Source: Rotaria sordida
Taxonomy: Eukaryota > Rotifera > Eurotatoria > Philodinida > Philodinidae
DNA length: 64,000 nt
Reading direction: 5' to 3'
NCBI GenBank assembly: GCA_905250125.1
Contig: CAJNOL010000031.1
Span: 1-64,000, forward strand
Position 1 is the first letter of the stretch. Each line of letters starts with the position of its first letter. The notes beneath the pieces were generated by a model. The model was not told the origin of the DNA and made no database searches. It saw only the letters and a program-made list of their open reading frames with translations. This document shows positions 1 through 9,862 of the stretch, piece by piece. Position numbers and translations under genes: made by a program.

Positions 1-73
1 GAAAATTTTCTTGGATATATTTTTGTGTTGTTAAATATTACTATCATGTTCTATTTTTTCTATTTGTTAAAAA

Positions 74-576
74 ATGAATCTTTTTGGAATTACGATTTTC
101 TATATATTTATTACTTCTATCCATGTGAATATTGCTCTTATTTATGAAAGTGCAAGTACAACAATTTTAACTAATACAATTGAATTTAACATTAAAAGTA
201 ATAATGAAAGAGATCAATGAAAACAATTCTTATTTTATTTTATTTTTAGTTGATAGAAAAGTCGTCTCGGTCGAATCAGAAACAATTTCTGATACAACAA
301 CTATCAATATTGATACAACGAAAACTGATGACAATGATAGTTCTAGTGATGTGACTGACACGACACCATCGAGCAGTTCTTTGCGAACACTTTTAAAAGG
401 TAAAAATTTCTTTACATATCTAGAAAAAAAAATGTTTTTGAGTAGCTGAACCACCACCAACTCGTTCAGCACAAATTGGTATGAGCTTGGGTATAACATT
501 TTTTGGAATAATATTAATTGGTGAAATAATATATTTTAAATATTTTTATCATGGTCAACGAAATGATATTATGTAG
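74..576 (+). CDS. Small secreted/type I single-pass membrane protein, unknown family
   Basis: Predicted exons 74-197, 250-399 and 446-576, with GT-AG introns of 52 and 46 nt; phases match and give 134 residues. The start at 74 opens a clear signal peptide (MNLFGITIFYIFITSIHVN...). The middle is Ser/Thr/Asp-rich low complexity (runs such as TTTINIDTTKTDDNDSSSD), typical of an O-glycosylated extracellular stalk. The third exon encodes one hydrophobic segment (around GITFFGIILIGEIIYF) followed by a short tail HGQRNDIM. The layout is therefore signal peptide, short disordered ectodomain, one TM helix, tiny cytoplasmic tail. I recognise no family. The Thr-rich stalk resembles in composition, not in sequence, the stalks of the secreted family at 9.9 and 15.8 kb. 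Confidence 0.6.
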
Positions 577-718
577 CATAAATCGATTCATAGCCACATC
601 TATCGACCTTTAGAACATTGTTTTGTACGCACTGGCATGCACAAAGCGCAAATAACGTGTTATTATACTCCAACCAACGAAGAATGCTTTTGACTTTGCT
701 AAGAATAAGAAAACAAAT

Positions 719-752
719 CTTTTCTTCTTCTTCTTCTTCTTCTTCTTCTTTT
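719..752. repeat. (TTC)n microsatellite
   Basis: About eleven TTC units in the 300-nt spacer upstream of the F-box gene. The spacer also holds a short AT run near 811-825. Nothing else is seen between the two genes. Confidence 0.9.
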
Positions 753-875
753 TCCTTCTTTCTTTTTTGTTCTGTTTGTACTTACTAAAAGAATATTAGT
801 AAACTAATATGTATATATATATATGTATCTGGAAAATGATAGACGATAAAAAAAAACGAAGAATAATCTAGCATA

Positions 876-1880
876 ATGAGTTTCGACTGGACTACTCTCC
901 CTGATATAGTATGGTATTCAATCTGTGAATATTTACCAGAACTAACTGATATTATTCATTTATTAAGAACAAATCATAATTTATATAATATTCTGGAAGA
1001 AGATTTCTTTTGGAGACATTTAATTCGAATACGTTATGGTTCAATATTATTAAAACGTTATTGTGATGAAATATTTTCAAATAAAAATAGTTATGATGAT
1101 TTATGTTTATCAGATAAATATTTAATTGAATTTGAAAAACAATATTCACAATTACCATCAGCAATTTTACGTAATGGTTGGAATCTTATTGTAACTGGTG
1201 CACAAAATGGTAACATGAAAGGTTTTGCAGCTGCTAAACGAGCAAAATTTTATATACCAAAATTTTCATCAAAATTAAAATTGGCTATTGATGAAAATAT
1301 ATTTCGTAATTTAATTCATTATCAAAATAAAACAACTTTATCAAAACTTATTTATTATTATTTATCAAAACGAATACGTTTATCATTTGCATTTGAAACA
1401 TATGTTTGTTTTGATATAGCAAGAATAAGTAATGCACATCATCCAAATAGAATTAGTGATATAACAAGTGATTTTGGTTCTATTGCAATACTTGATTCAA
1501 AATGGTTAGCAGCAACACGTGGAGAATTTCAATCGATTATACCCGGTCGATATGCAATTATTTGTCGAATGAAATTAAAATTATTACGTTATGAACAACC
1601 AAATAATGAAGATCAATTTACAGGTGAATTTACATGTATACCAGAATTTGGTATTATGAGCTCATTTGAATGGGATCAAGATTGGTTTGATTTACATTAT
1701 GTTATTAATAATAGTAGAAATGATAATAATGAAAGAAATTCTCAATGGTTTGAAGAACAAATGGGAATTATTACTGTTTATGAATTATCACATGTTTATT
1801 TTGGTTTAAGAATATGGCAAATACCATATAGAAAATATGCTGTTATGTGTGATTATATTGAATTGAAAATAATTGAATGA
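876..1880 (+). CDS. F-box protein with a C-terminal beta-rich, possibly PP2-like, domain
   Basis: Single uninterrupted exon, 334 residues. Residues ~4-52 fit an F-box (LPDIVWYSICEYLPELTDII, then a LLRTNHN turn and FFWRHLIRIRYG), the SKP1-binding module of SCF ubiquitin ligases. The C-terminal ~180 residues alternate hydrophobic strands and aromatic residues (FETYVCFDIARIS, SKWLAATRGEFQSIIPGRYA, YRKYAVMCDYIELKII). The order W...G.....PG.Y...........W.EE.MG......YIEL.I recalls the Phloem-protein-2/F-box-associated lectin-like domain of plant F-box proteins; that match is from memory and tentative. The likely role is substrate-recruiting subunit of an SCF ligase. There is no signal peptide or TM segment. 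It lacks introns, unlike most neighbours. Confidence 0.75.
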   Translation: MSFDWTTLPDIVWYSICEYLPELTDIIHLLRTNHNLYNILEEDFFWRHLIRIRYGSILLKRYCDEIFSNKNSYDDLCLSDKYLIEFEKQYSQLPSAILRNGWNLIVTGAQNGNMKGFAAAKRAKFYIPKFSSKLKLAIDENIFRNLIHYQNKTTLSKLIYYYLSKRIRLSFAFETYVCFDIARISNAHHPNRISDITSDFGSIAILDSKWLAATRGEFQSIIPGRYAIICRMKLKLLRYEQPNNEDQFTGEFTCIPEFGIMSSFEWDQDWFDLHYVINNSRNDNNERNSQWFEEQMGIITVYELSHVYFGLRIWQIPYRKYAVMCDYIELKIIE

Positions 1881-2151
1881 GTTAATTTTTTTTTTTTATA
1901 AATTGATCTCAAAGATTGAATGATAATATGTAAAATAAACAAGCTATTTGTGAAATAATGTTGAAAATTTAGATTATCATTATTCAAAAAAAGAACTATA
2001 ATTTCTCGCTAATAATGTCATGTGCAAATTCGACTTGTCTGCTCGTATTATGATTTATGATAGGAAAGAAATAATTGTTTTTAATGTTTTGTGCATACTG
2101 CTATTGATTCATGTAGATACTACATCTGTTGAAAAAAAATTCTTTTTAATA

Positions 2152-2697
2152 TTCGTGCTAGAATTAAAAAGAGGTAAGTGTAATCTCAATGACTCGACAA
2201 TGGCAACAGTTAGCGATCTGCGATTTTCGCCAATCGAAAGAAAAGAAATCCTGACGTCTTTTTTGTGTTGATACTATATAAAACAAAATTATATTAAAAT
2301 CCATCATCTTTGCAAACAATTCAAAAACATACATGAAAATGGTGTTTTGTTTCAAAGAAATTTTGATAAAAACTCAGCAGAACTCTATAAAATTTGACTG
2401 AATATCTATGTGATTTTGTATGCTTAATATTGAGATGCGAGAAGATAATCACCTGAATTGTTTCTTGAATTATAGATCTAAAGCACATGTCAAAATCAAA
2501 AATAGAATATAATTTTTATGTATACTTTTCGACAATGATAGATTGTCAAATAATTTTGTGTTATATAGTATCAGACAAAAAGACGTCCGGAGTTCTCTTT
2601 TTTTTTTGTATTAGTAAAAACTGCAAGTCGCTATCTATTGCCGTGATCGGGTTATTGAGCTTACACTCACCGCGTTGTTTGATTCTGGCGCGGACAT
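2152..2697. repeat. Old imperfect long inverted repeat (foldback element)
   Basis: An arm at ~2152-2295 is imperfectly reverse-complementary to ~2549-2697: for example GACGTCTTTTTTGTGTTGAT at 2255 pairs with ATAGTATCAGACAAAAAGAC near 2566, and AAGTGTAATCTCAATGACTC pairs with the region near 2660. The divergence suggests an old non-autonomous DNA element. It abuts the next element at 2704. No clear target duplication could be read. Confidence 0.6.
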
Positions 2698-2703
2698 TAG
2701 ATA

Positions 2704-3273
2704 GAGTAGAGTGGGATAATTGCAAACAAAAAATCACTCTTTTCATTTGTACTTATCATAACGCGGCCAATTTTTGGAATTTTTTTTTAGTTTTTTTTTA
2801 CACCTGTAGGGCAATGTCTTCTCTACAAACTCATCTAAAAATTATCAAGAAATACCTGTTCAAAGTCGTTCAATCGCGACTTTTCTAGATGCACCTAGAA
2901 TATTTTTGCAATTACCCCATGTGGGGTAATTGCAAACAACGGCTGTGTATGATGGGGTAATTGCAAATTCCCAGCAATTTTACATAGAACCACTAAAAAT
3001 CAGTTTTCTCATCAACCATACCAGATTGATTAGTCATTTTTTGACAGGTAGATAGAGCTGGTAATTCTCTACAATCGGTGAGAATCTTACTGTAAAAGTC
3101 ATTAAATAGACAAAACAGTAGTTAAAATAATAAATCAAAAAAATAGTAAAATTTTATGCATTTACCCCAAGTGGGGTAGTTGCATACATACACAGAAAGA
3201 GTGGGGTAATTGCAAACAGCTATGTAAAATAACGCTATTTTACACAGCTGTTTGCAATTACCCCACTCTACTC
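2704..3273. mobile_element. TA-flanked MITE with GTGGGGTAATTGCAAAC repeats
   Basis: Terminal inverted repeats GAGTAGAGTGGGATAATTGC (left) and the reverse complement of GCAATTACCCCACTCTACTC (right), flanked by TA at 2702-2703 and 3274-3275. This fits Tc1/mariner-type insertion. No coding capacity; 570 bp. The same TIR core is repeated inside in both orientations (near 2908-2938, 2950, 3160-3184 and 3198-3273), building several perfect or near-perfect short palindromes. Confidence 0.75.
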
Positions 3274-3602
3274 TAATAGATTTTTTATTTGAAAAAATAT
3301 AGATGAATTTAATCGTAGTGACAATATAGCTGATAATGACTTGTTCGATGGGAATAAGTTTCTCTTGCATACACATGTGTTATCGTCTCTATTTTATTAT
3401 ATGAGAAGCAAATAATAAAATTTTGTTTTAGTTATTAAAAATATTGTTCTTTTAAATATAATATTGATTTAAATAATCAACAGAATGATTAGTATCTGTG
3501 AGTATTTATATTTTTGAAATAGTTTTATATTTTATTACTATTACTAAACCAGATCTTCACGTAAATGTTCTGCTTTTTGTGAAATATAATCTAAAAGAAA
3601 TG

Positions 3603-3875
3603 TTGATGTATATAGGATAAAAATTTGCAGCCTTCTCTCTGCCTCCAAGACCATGACAGGCATTGTTGATATACGATCAAAGACTGTATATCAATAATAC
3701 CTCGTTATGATATATGAACTACTTTCTTATTGCATTTCCAGATGATTAAGTAAAAGGATGTTGAAGAAATGTGTCCCAAAATAGATAGAATAAAGCAATC
3801 TTCTGTTTATTAGCAACAACAGCTACATCGTATTTCACATTTTAATCTTGCAGGGATTGTGCTAACAGCTTGTTT
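3603..3875 (+). repeat. Dispersed repeat family R1, copy 1
   Basis: Starts around GATGTATATAGGATAAAAAT and ends near CAGGGATTGTGCTAACAGC. It shares ATATACGATCAA, GTGTCCCAAAATAGA and a 3' block with CATCGTATTTCACATTTTAA with copies at 12605-12845 (-), 35485-35950 (+) and 57430-57727 (-). It lies in the predicted first intron of copy A. Class (SINE or MITE) is unclear; no coding potential. Confidence 0.75.
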
Positions 3876-5447
3876 TTATATCTTTAATTTTAGTACTTAT
3901 ACTGGCATGGATAACTGTTGTATATGAACCATCACAGGCTCATATAAACATTTTGCCTTTGATTATGAATCCTAGTGAATCCAATATCATTTCACAAACA
4001 GACGACAATGAATCTCCATCCCAATTAATAGGTCACGATTTTATACTGGATGGTGAGTTGCAATGTAACTAGGCTTGTTTCTTTTCAATGAGCGTTTTTG
4101 TTTTTAAATAATCAGAAATCCTATGGTGAACTTAAAATAAAAATGAAGTTTATAAATATATTGTAGGTTCATTATTTCGCTCTGACAGTGATGACTTTAA
4201 TCAATTAACTTTAAATGATCAGCTTGGCCAACAACAGAATCTCGCTATTGAATGGACTGAATTATTGACTTCTGGGCCACTTGTAATCAATTATGTAAAT
4301 AGTTTAGTTGTATATGCCAGTAGACGTGACTTTCCATTTATTCGTCCATCATCTATAAGTCTTCAACATATAAAAGGTCTCGACTCATTTAGAGCAGCAA
4401 TTATTTGAGTGTTCATTAATCAAAACGAATTTTGTAGATTAAAATGTTATATATCACTTTAAAGAGATTTTATTATATGCGAATATTTCTTCTCAAATAT
4501 CAAACACAACTTATTCAACTCTTCTTAATATGCACATTACAATGATTCCTATTCAATTCAATGCTCAGCAATTATCAAGTTATATCAGAACAGCTATTCA
4601 ATTACTCAGTTCAAATTCATCAAAGGTTACTGATCTCATGCTTCCAAAAATTTTAGAAAATATTAATCGAATAGCTAATGAAAGTGTTATACATACTCGA
4701 ACAATAACTAAAAAACTATTTTATTTACCTGAACTCCTTTCGGAAGTTTTGGAAATGAGCGCAGCTACTTATTCTAATCATACGGGCAACACTCTCAAAA
4801 AACAATCGCATATTATCAAATCAACACATAATAGTCAAGACAACGATAGGGGTCTTATTTTTAATGAAGGATCATACAAAGATGATCGACTACGTGTAAA
4901 GAATCCACCAAAAGAATATCGTAGTCTTCAAACAGTCTTATCAGCTAATCGTATTTTAACCGAAAAAGCTACCTCTCTATTTACAGCTGAATATGCCTCG
5001 AAATTAGATCATACAAATCAAAGAATACTGAGTGTCACTCCAGGTGCAGCTACAACAATAAAAGATAACACTGCTTTAAAAGCGAAACATTTAAAAAAAG
5101 GGAAAAAAAGTGAAAAGCGTAACACTGAAATTATTCAACAAATTGCTCAGTCAAAACAGCAAAGTGTTACACTTAACGGTACTGCTGCTGTTTCCAGGAA
5201 GGATGATCAAGAAATTATCAACATTCTCCTCGACTCTGTTGCACAAATCCACAAAATTCAAGTCCAATGGAATAAAATGATGTTATTCTTTAACATGCTT
5301 ATTTCACAAGTTGAACATATACAAAATGTAAGAAAAATAAAAATTCGTACATCCATCTAGATTTCGAATTTCTATTCAAGACTGACAAAATTTCGTTTAT
5401 ATTCTTCTTCTTTTCTCTCTAGGGTTTAATTCAAAATTTTCTTAATA

Positions 5448-6428
5448 ACGGGTGGCGCAGAATAAATGGCCCTCTCAGTATTTTAATCATAACTTTTTCA
5501 TTTTTCATGCTATCGAGCTATATTTTTTTTAAAAGATGCCCCGTGAAATTCTCTACAAAACGTATATATTTTTATTATCTTAAATAATCTCCATTATTTC
5601 GTAACATGCGATACAATTGATTAGTCCAAAATCCCTAACTTTCAAAGACAACATTTTTGCGAATTTTTTTACAGCATATTTTAACTGTTTGATCATTCCT
5701 GGTTTGAATATCACTCTATTTAAAAAACAAAATATATCACAAGATGTAGCGTGAAAAGCTCTACAATCTACAAATTAAAGTTTATTTGAATTGCATACTT
5801 TTTGTTTTCAAAAAGTATGCAATTCTCTGTGCGACCAATTTTTGGCGTTGCAAAAACCGATCGCAGAGAATTTAGAGTTTTTTTGGATATAAAAGATACA
5901 GAAATAAAATAAACTGTTCTTTGTGAACTGTAGAGTTTTTCACGCTGCATCTTGTGATATGTTTGGTTTTTTTAAAGAAAATATATTAGATGATAAAAAG
6001 ATAAAATAAGAAAAAAAGATTCTCGTTCATGTAAAAAAAAATGATTCTTTCACAACGGCAAAAATTATTCGTACAGAGTTTTGCTTTTTTCGAAAACAAA
6101 AAGTATGCAATTCAAATAAACTTTAATTTGTAGATTGTAGAGCTTTTCACGCTGCATCTTGTGATATATTTTTTTTTTAAATAGAGTGGCATTAAAAGCA
6201 GTAGTGATCGAAGAATTAAAATGTTACCTTTGAAAGTTAGGGATTTTGGACCCATCAATTCTATCGCATGTTACGAAATAATGGAGATTATTTAAGATAA
6301 TAAAAATATATTCGTTTTGTAGAGAATTTCACGGGGCATCTTTTAAAAAAAAATATAGCTCGATAGCATGAAAAATGAAAAAGTTATGATCAAAATATTG
6401 AGGGGGCCATTTATTCTGCGCCACCCGT
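5448..6428. mobile_element. 981-bp TA-flanked long-hairpin MITE inside copy A
   Basis: Arms of ~340-370 bp at each end are near-identical inverted repeats beginning ACGGGTGGCGCAGAATAAAT. TA duplications lie at 5446-5447 and 6429-6430. The central ~270 bp contains a further partial copy of the inner arm (near 5935-5990, with GCATCTTGTGATATG). No transposase is seen, so it is non-autonomous, Tc1/mariner-type by its TA target. High arm identity suggests a fairly recent insertion. Confidence 0.8.
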
Positions 6429-6959
6429 TATTATCAAAGATTCAAGCAACAATAATTTTCATTTAGATTCATTTGATAAAGAACTTGTCCTTATTTTGCT
6501 CATTAAAGCAAGTGAAGACCTAGAACAACAAGCTGATTCACTCTATACAATGTGCAAAGCTTACAGTGATACTTCTTCAGCATATATAATCAATCAGATA
6601 AATAGTGTTAATTTACTTATTTTACAAACAAACGATGAACAAACATCATATTTGCGTCAACTTCCGTTCAATACGATTTTGATATCAACACGAGTCGTTC
6701 AATTAGCGCAAGACCAACAAAATGAGTATATTATACGTATGAAGAATCGTCGTACAGAATATGAACAACTTTTAGCTCAAATTGATACAAGAAAAGTTAA
6801 TAGTTAGTATCTATTGACATTCATAAAACGATTGATAATTGAAAAGTTTGGATGAATGCTATTTTCTTAATAAAAAGGAGTACATTACTGATTTGTTTTT
6901 AAAGTTAACATACATCCATTATTGAACCAAATTAAAAAAGTGTGTCAGCACATTCACTT

Positions 6960-7745
6960 TGGGACTCGAATGTGGAATCCATATGTATTCTTTAGTAGGC
7001 TCATTATACATATAAAATATAGGTAAAGTAAAAAATCTCTAGTAGACTTTAGTTGTTTTCCAACAATAATCGATCACTAGGAAAACGATCTGTCGAATTT
7101 ATTTGTACATTTCATACAAAATTTTTTTTCGTCTTTCTACTACCGTTCTATTTTTTCTTTTTCTTATTGTTGCTTATTTGCTCGTCATTTTTCTTTTTCT
7201 TAATTTATCATTATCATTATTATTCTAACCATTGATTTAATTGGCAAATAAGTCTTTTATACATATCCATTATATCTACAGTAGATTTCAATGCACAATC
7301 ATACATCTCAATAAGTACAGAAATACTGATATCTTTTATTCTCTAAAGTTATAACTTGATTAATTCACTTTTTTTTTTATTGATCATATCACCTTTGTGG
7401 CAAATCATTACATCTCTACCAATCATCTTTCACAGCTTGAATATAATTGTTAAGTAATGCAAAAAAAACCAGCAACTACACTACGTATTTAGAATGCCTT
7501 CTAGCCATTCCTATTTCAACGAAAGTTTTATAATGTCCTAGAATTTTCTAGAATAGTGTGAGGCTTGTTGTTAATGCCGTTAAGCAGTACTCGGTGGAAA
7601 AAGTCTAGTGCTAGTTATCCTCGACTGGTATGGAAACGTCTTCAATGAACTTTGACCTCGTTGGTAATGAAGGTGATGGATGGCTCGGAGCCGCAAAAAC
7701 TATCATTTAAAACTTGCATTCACTATTTCCATTCCAAAAAAATAT
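6960..7745 (+). repeat. Duplicated spacer block, copy 1
   Basis: This gene-free stretch downstream of copy A aligns over most of its length with 17385-19060 (excluding the hAT insert there): shared strings include AATCTCTAGTAGAC versus AATCTCTAGCAGAC, ATTATTCTAACCATT, CTAAAGTTATAACTTGAT, and a tail with CATTCACTATTTCC versus CACTCGCTATTTTC. It looks like an old segmental duplication. In the second copy the block leads into copy F of the family; here a MITE and a decayed reverse-strand copy follow. Poly-pyrimidine tracts are present and no gene is seen. Confidence 0.65.
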
Positions 7746-7765
7746 ATGTGAGTTCCATAAAAATA

Positions 7766-8338
7766 CAGGGTGACCAGAAAGGTATACAACAATTGTTTTT
7801 AATTATAACTTTTTCTTATGACAATTTTTATTTTTTTAAACTTGTGTTATTTTTGTTGACAAAATACAGAGGTTTAAAAATAATACAGACAAGGTTAGTG
7901 AGAACCTTTGCTAAGTATCACTATTGGCCTCAACAAGAAAATTTTACTTGATCACAAGTAGGAAAAAAACAATATACAAGATAGTGCAAAAGTCACTTTA
8001 TCGGCAAACAAAAGTGAATATTTCCATTACGACTCCAGCAAATAAGCTGATTCTTTTTAACCAAAGATAAAGGCATGCTCACGCTCCAAATCCATACGGA
8101 TGAGATTAGTGTGAACCTATGGTAAGTGTATTGTTTTCTTTTCCTAATTGTGACCAAGTAAAATTTTCTTGTTGAGGCTAATAGTGATACTTAGCAAAGG
8201 TTCTCACTAACCTTGTCCGTTTTATTTTTAAACCTCTGTATTTTGTCAACAAAAATCACTCAAGTTTAAAAAATAAAAATTGTCATAATAAAAAGTTATA
8301 ATTAAAAACAATTGTTGTATATCTTTCTGGTCACCCTG
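7766..8338. mobile_element. TA-flanked hairpin MITE (CAGGGTGACC ends)
   Basis: 573 bp with TA at 7764-7765 and 8339-8340. Ends are CAGGGTGACCAGAAAGGTAT and its complement (ATCTTTCTGGTCACCCTG). Each arm runs ~200 bp inward (paired GTTAGTGAGAACCTTTGCTA blocks), leaving a loop of ~170 bp. CAGGGTG ends with a TA duplication are characteristic of Tc1/mariner elements. No transposase. Confidence 0.85.
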
Positions 8339-8699
8339 TAATTTGTCGTGAAACTTTCTTTGATATGTATCCAATAGAAGACTTTGCTATTATGTCACAT
8401 ACTTCTTTATAAATCCAAAAAGCATTCTAAAACTTATTGCGAAAATAAGATCAATAGATACCTATTGACTACCTCTGATTAAAATTGAAAGAATTTCAAT
8501 AATCATTATCCAATAAAATCATTTCTTTAAAATAATTTAATTTTCAAAAGTGTCACTATATATAGTGGCTTTATTTTCTATTATTTAAAATCATAAACTT
8601 TGATTAAAACATCTACAGAAAAGTTTAAAATATTCAAACAATCTTTTACATATAATCAACAACTTGTTTCCAATTATCTAAATATATTTATTTAACCAA

Positions 8700-9470
8700 C
8701 AGTGTCTTCAAGTTCAAATGTCACCAAATTATTAATATAAGCTGTATATGTAGTCTGATGATTATGTATTTCTGAAGGTAAAGTGTATGTCGTTCTTGTG
8801 GTAAGTGAGTTATTTTGAGTGAAGTAATCAATGTATGATTAGATGCTGGCGGAAGTTGAACATTGCGTTCTTCATCTATTTGTAAAAGTAACATTTTACC
8901 ATTACCTGTAATTTGATTAATCATATGTTTACTTGATACAACATAAATAAGTTTTAGTTATAGTAAATAATAAATGTGCACCATTTTCAATTGTTGTAGT
9001 AGCAAGTACCAAAATTTCAATGAAAACTACATTCAAATGGATCAATCAATAAATTATCTTTTTCATGTTGTCGAATAACATCAACAAAATCTTTAACACT
9101 TATCTATAAGAAAAACATAATGATAGAGAAAATTAAAATTTCCTTACTTGCTGAGTGATATGAGTTTAAACAGCTAATTTTGAAAAGAATTATATCATAC
9201 ATGTCCGTTATTCTTTTATTAAATTAATCTGTTCAGTTGCTTCAATTAATAAATACATGATATCCTCTGTAGTCAATATACTTAAATCAATTATAGCCAT
9301 TTTATTCATAGTTGTAGCTAATTCATTTAGTTCAGATAATTAAAGTAGTAAATGATCATTATCAATTTATTCGACACGTTCCAATTCTTCTTTATCTAGT
9401 TGAATCATTTTCATTGCATTTTCAAATTTTGTATTATCAACTCGACAAGTTGGATTTCCGCATTTACCAA
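8700..9470 (-). pseudogene. Copy B of the secreted family, degraded, reverse strand
   Basis: Read on the minus strand, 8924-8721 encodes MINQITGNGKM...ITHLPQERH, matching the paralogs' YMINQITSNEDY...VVRLAQERH. Further up (9470-9220) are pieces such as LLIEATEQINLIK, similar to LVEANVYANDIKIQW. The frame is not continuous and no complete N-terminal module is seen. It is the only family member on this strand, implying an inversion. Identity as a family relic is good; exact limits are uncertain. Confidence 0.6.
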
Positions 9471-9776
9471 GCGAACAACCATATATTGCCTTGCTACTCC
9501 ATATATGTCTGTGCCTTTTCTTATCTACAATCCAGCTAACAACGTCATCCCACTATAACGCTATATCACAATACCAATGTGCGCTTATAACACTATACGA
9601 GTATATTGCTATGTCACTTATACTATTGTGCCGCTTATAGCCCTATACCATTATACTGCTATACCACTTATATCGCCTGATATCTCTTATATCTGTAATG
9701 TCTTTTTTTTCAGACTTTTCTTCTTTTCTGAATTTGTCGTAAACTCATATTCTTCATTAACCCCTTGTTTCTAAGC
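9471..9776. other. Low-complexity spacer
   Basis: Imperfect short repeats of the type CTATACCACTTATA occur between about 9550 and 9690. No gene is seen. Confidence 0.5.
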
Positions 9777-9862
9777 ATTTTATCGATTTCAATAACAATT
9801 AGCTATCGACGAAAAATCATTAAATTTTTCAATAACTGTGTAATAACCTTTCACGAACAATT
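9777..9862 (+). promoter_or_regulatory. Conserved upstream block shared by copies C and E
   Basis: About 85 nt upstream of the copy C start is highly similar to 15667-15750 upstream of copy E: shared ATTTCAATAACAATTA, CTATCGAC, GTGTAATAAC and AGCAATTATGAG-like ends. Conservation continues through the first intron. It is either a shared core promoter/5' UTR or simply recent duplication; sequence alone cannot separate these. Confidence 0.45.

Larger units (their letters stand above)
3485..6807 (+). pseudogene. Copy A of the tandem secreted helical family, apparently decayed
   Basis: Recognisable blocks: a signal-peptide exon 3485-3497 (MISI), 3894-4052 (continuing LLILAWITVVYEPSQA), 4167-~4408 (with IEWTELLTSGPLVINYVNSL, the family's N-terminal motif), ~4450-5327, 5423-5447 and 6429-6807. 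The last contains the family motifs YSDTSSAYIINQI and ARVVQLAQDQQNEY-like sequence (here TRVVQLAQDQQNEY). Compared with the paralogs at 9.9 and 15.8 kb it has a Lys/Ser/Asn-rich insertion of ~140 residues between the middle helices. The second and third blocks do not join through a plain GT-AG intron, and a 981-bp MITE sits inside a coding exon, so I call it a decayed copy. A dispersed repeat occupies its first intron. No function is recognised for the family. Confidence 0.65.
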
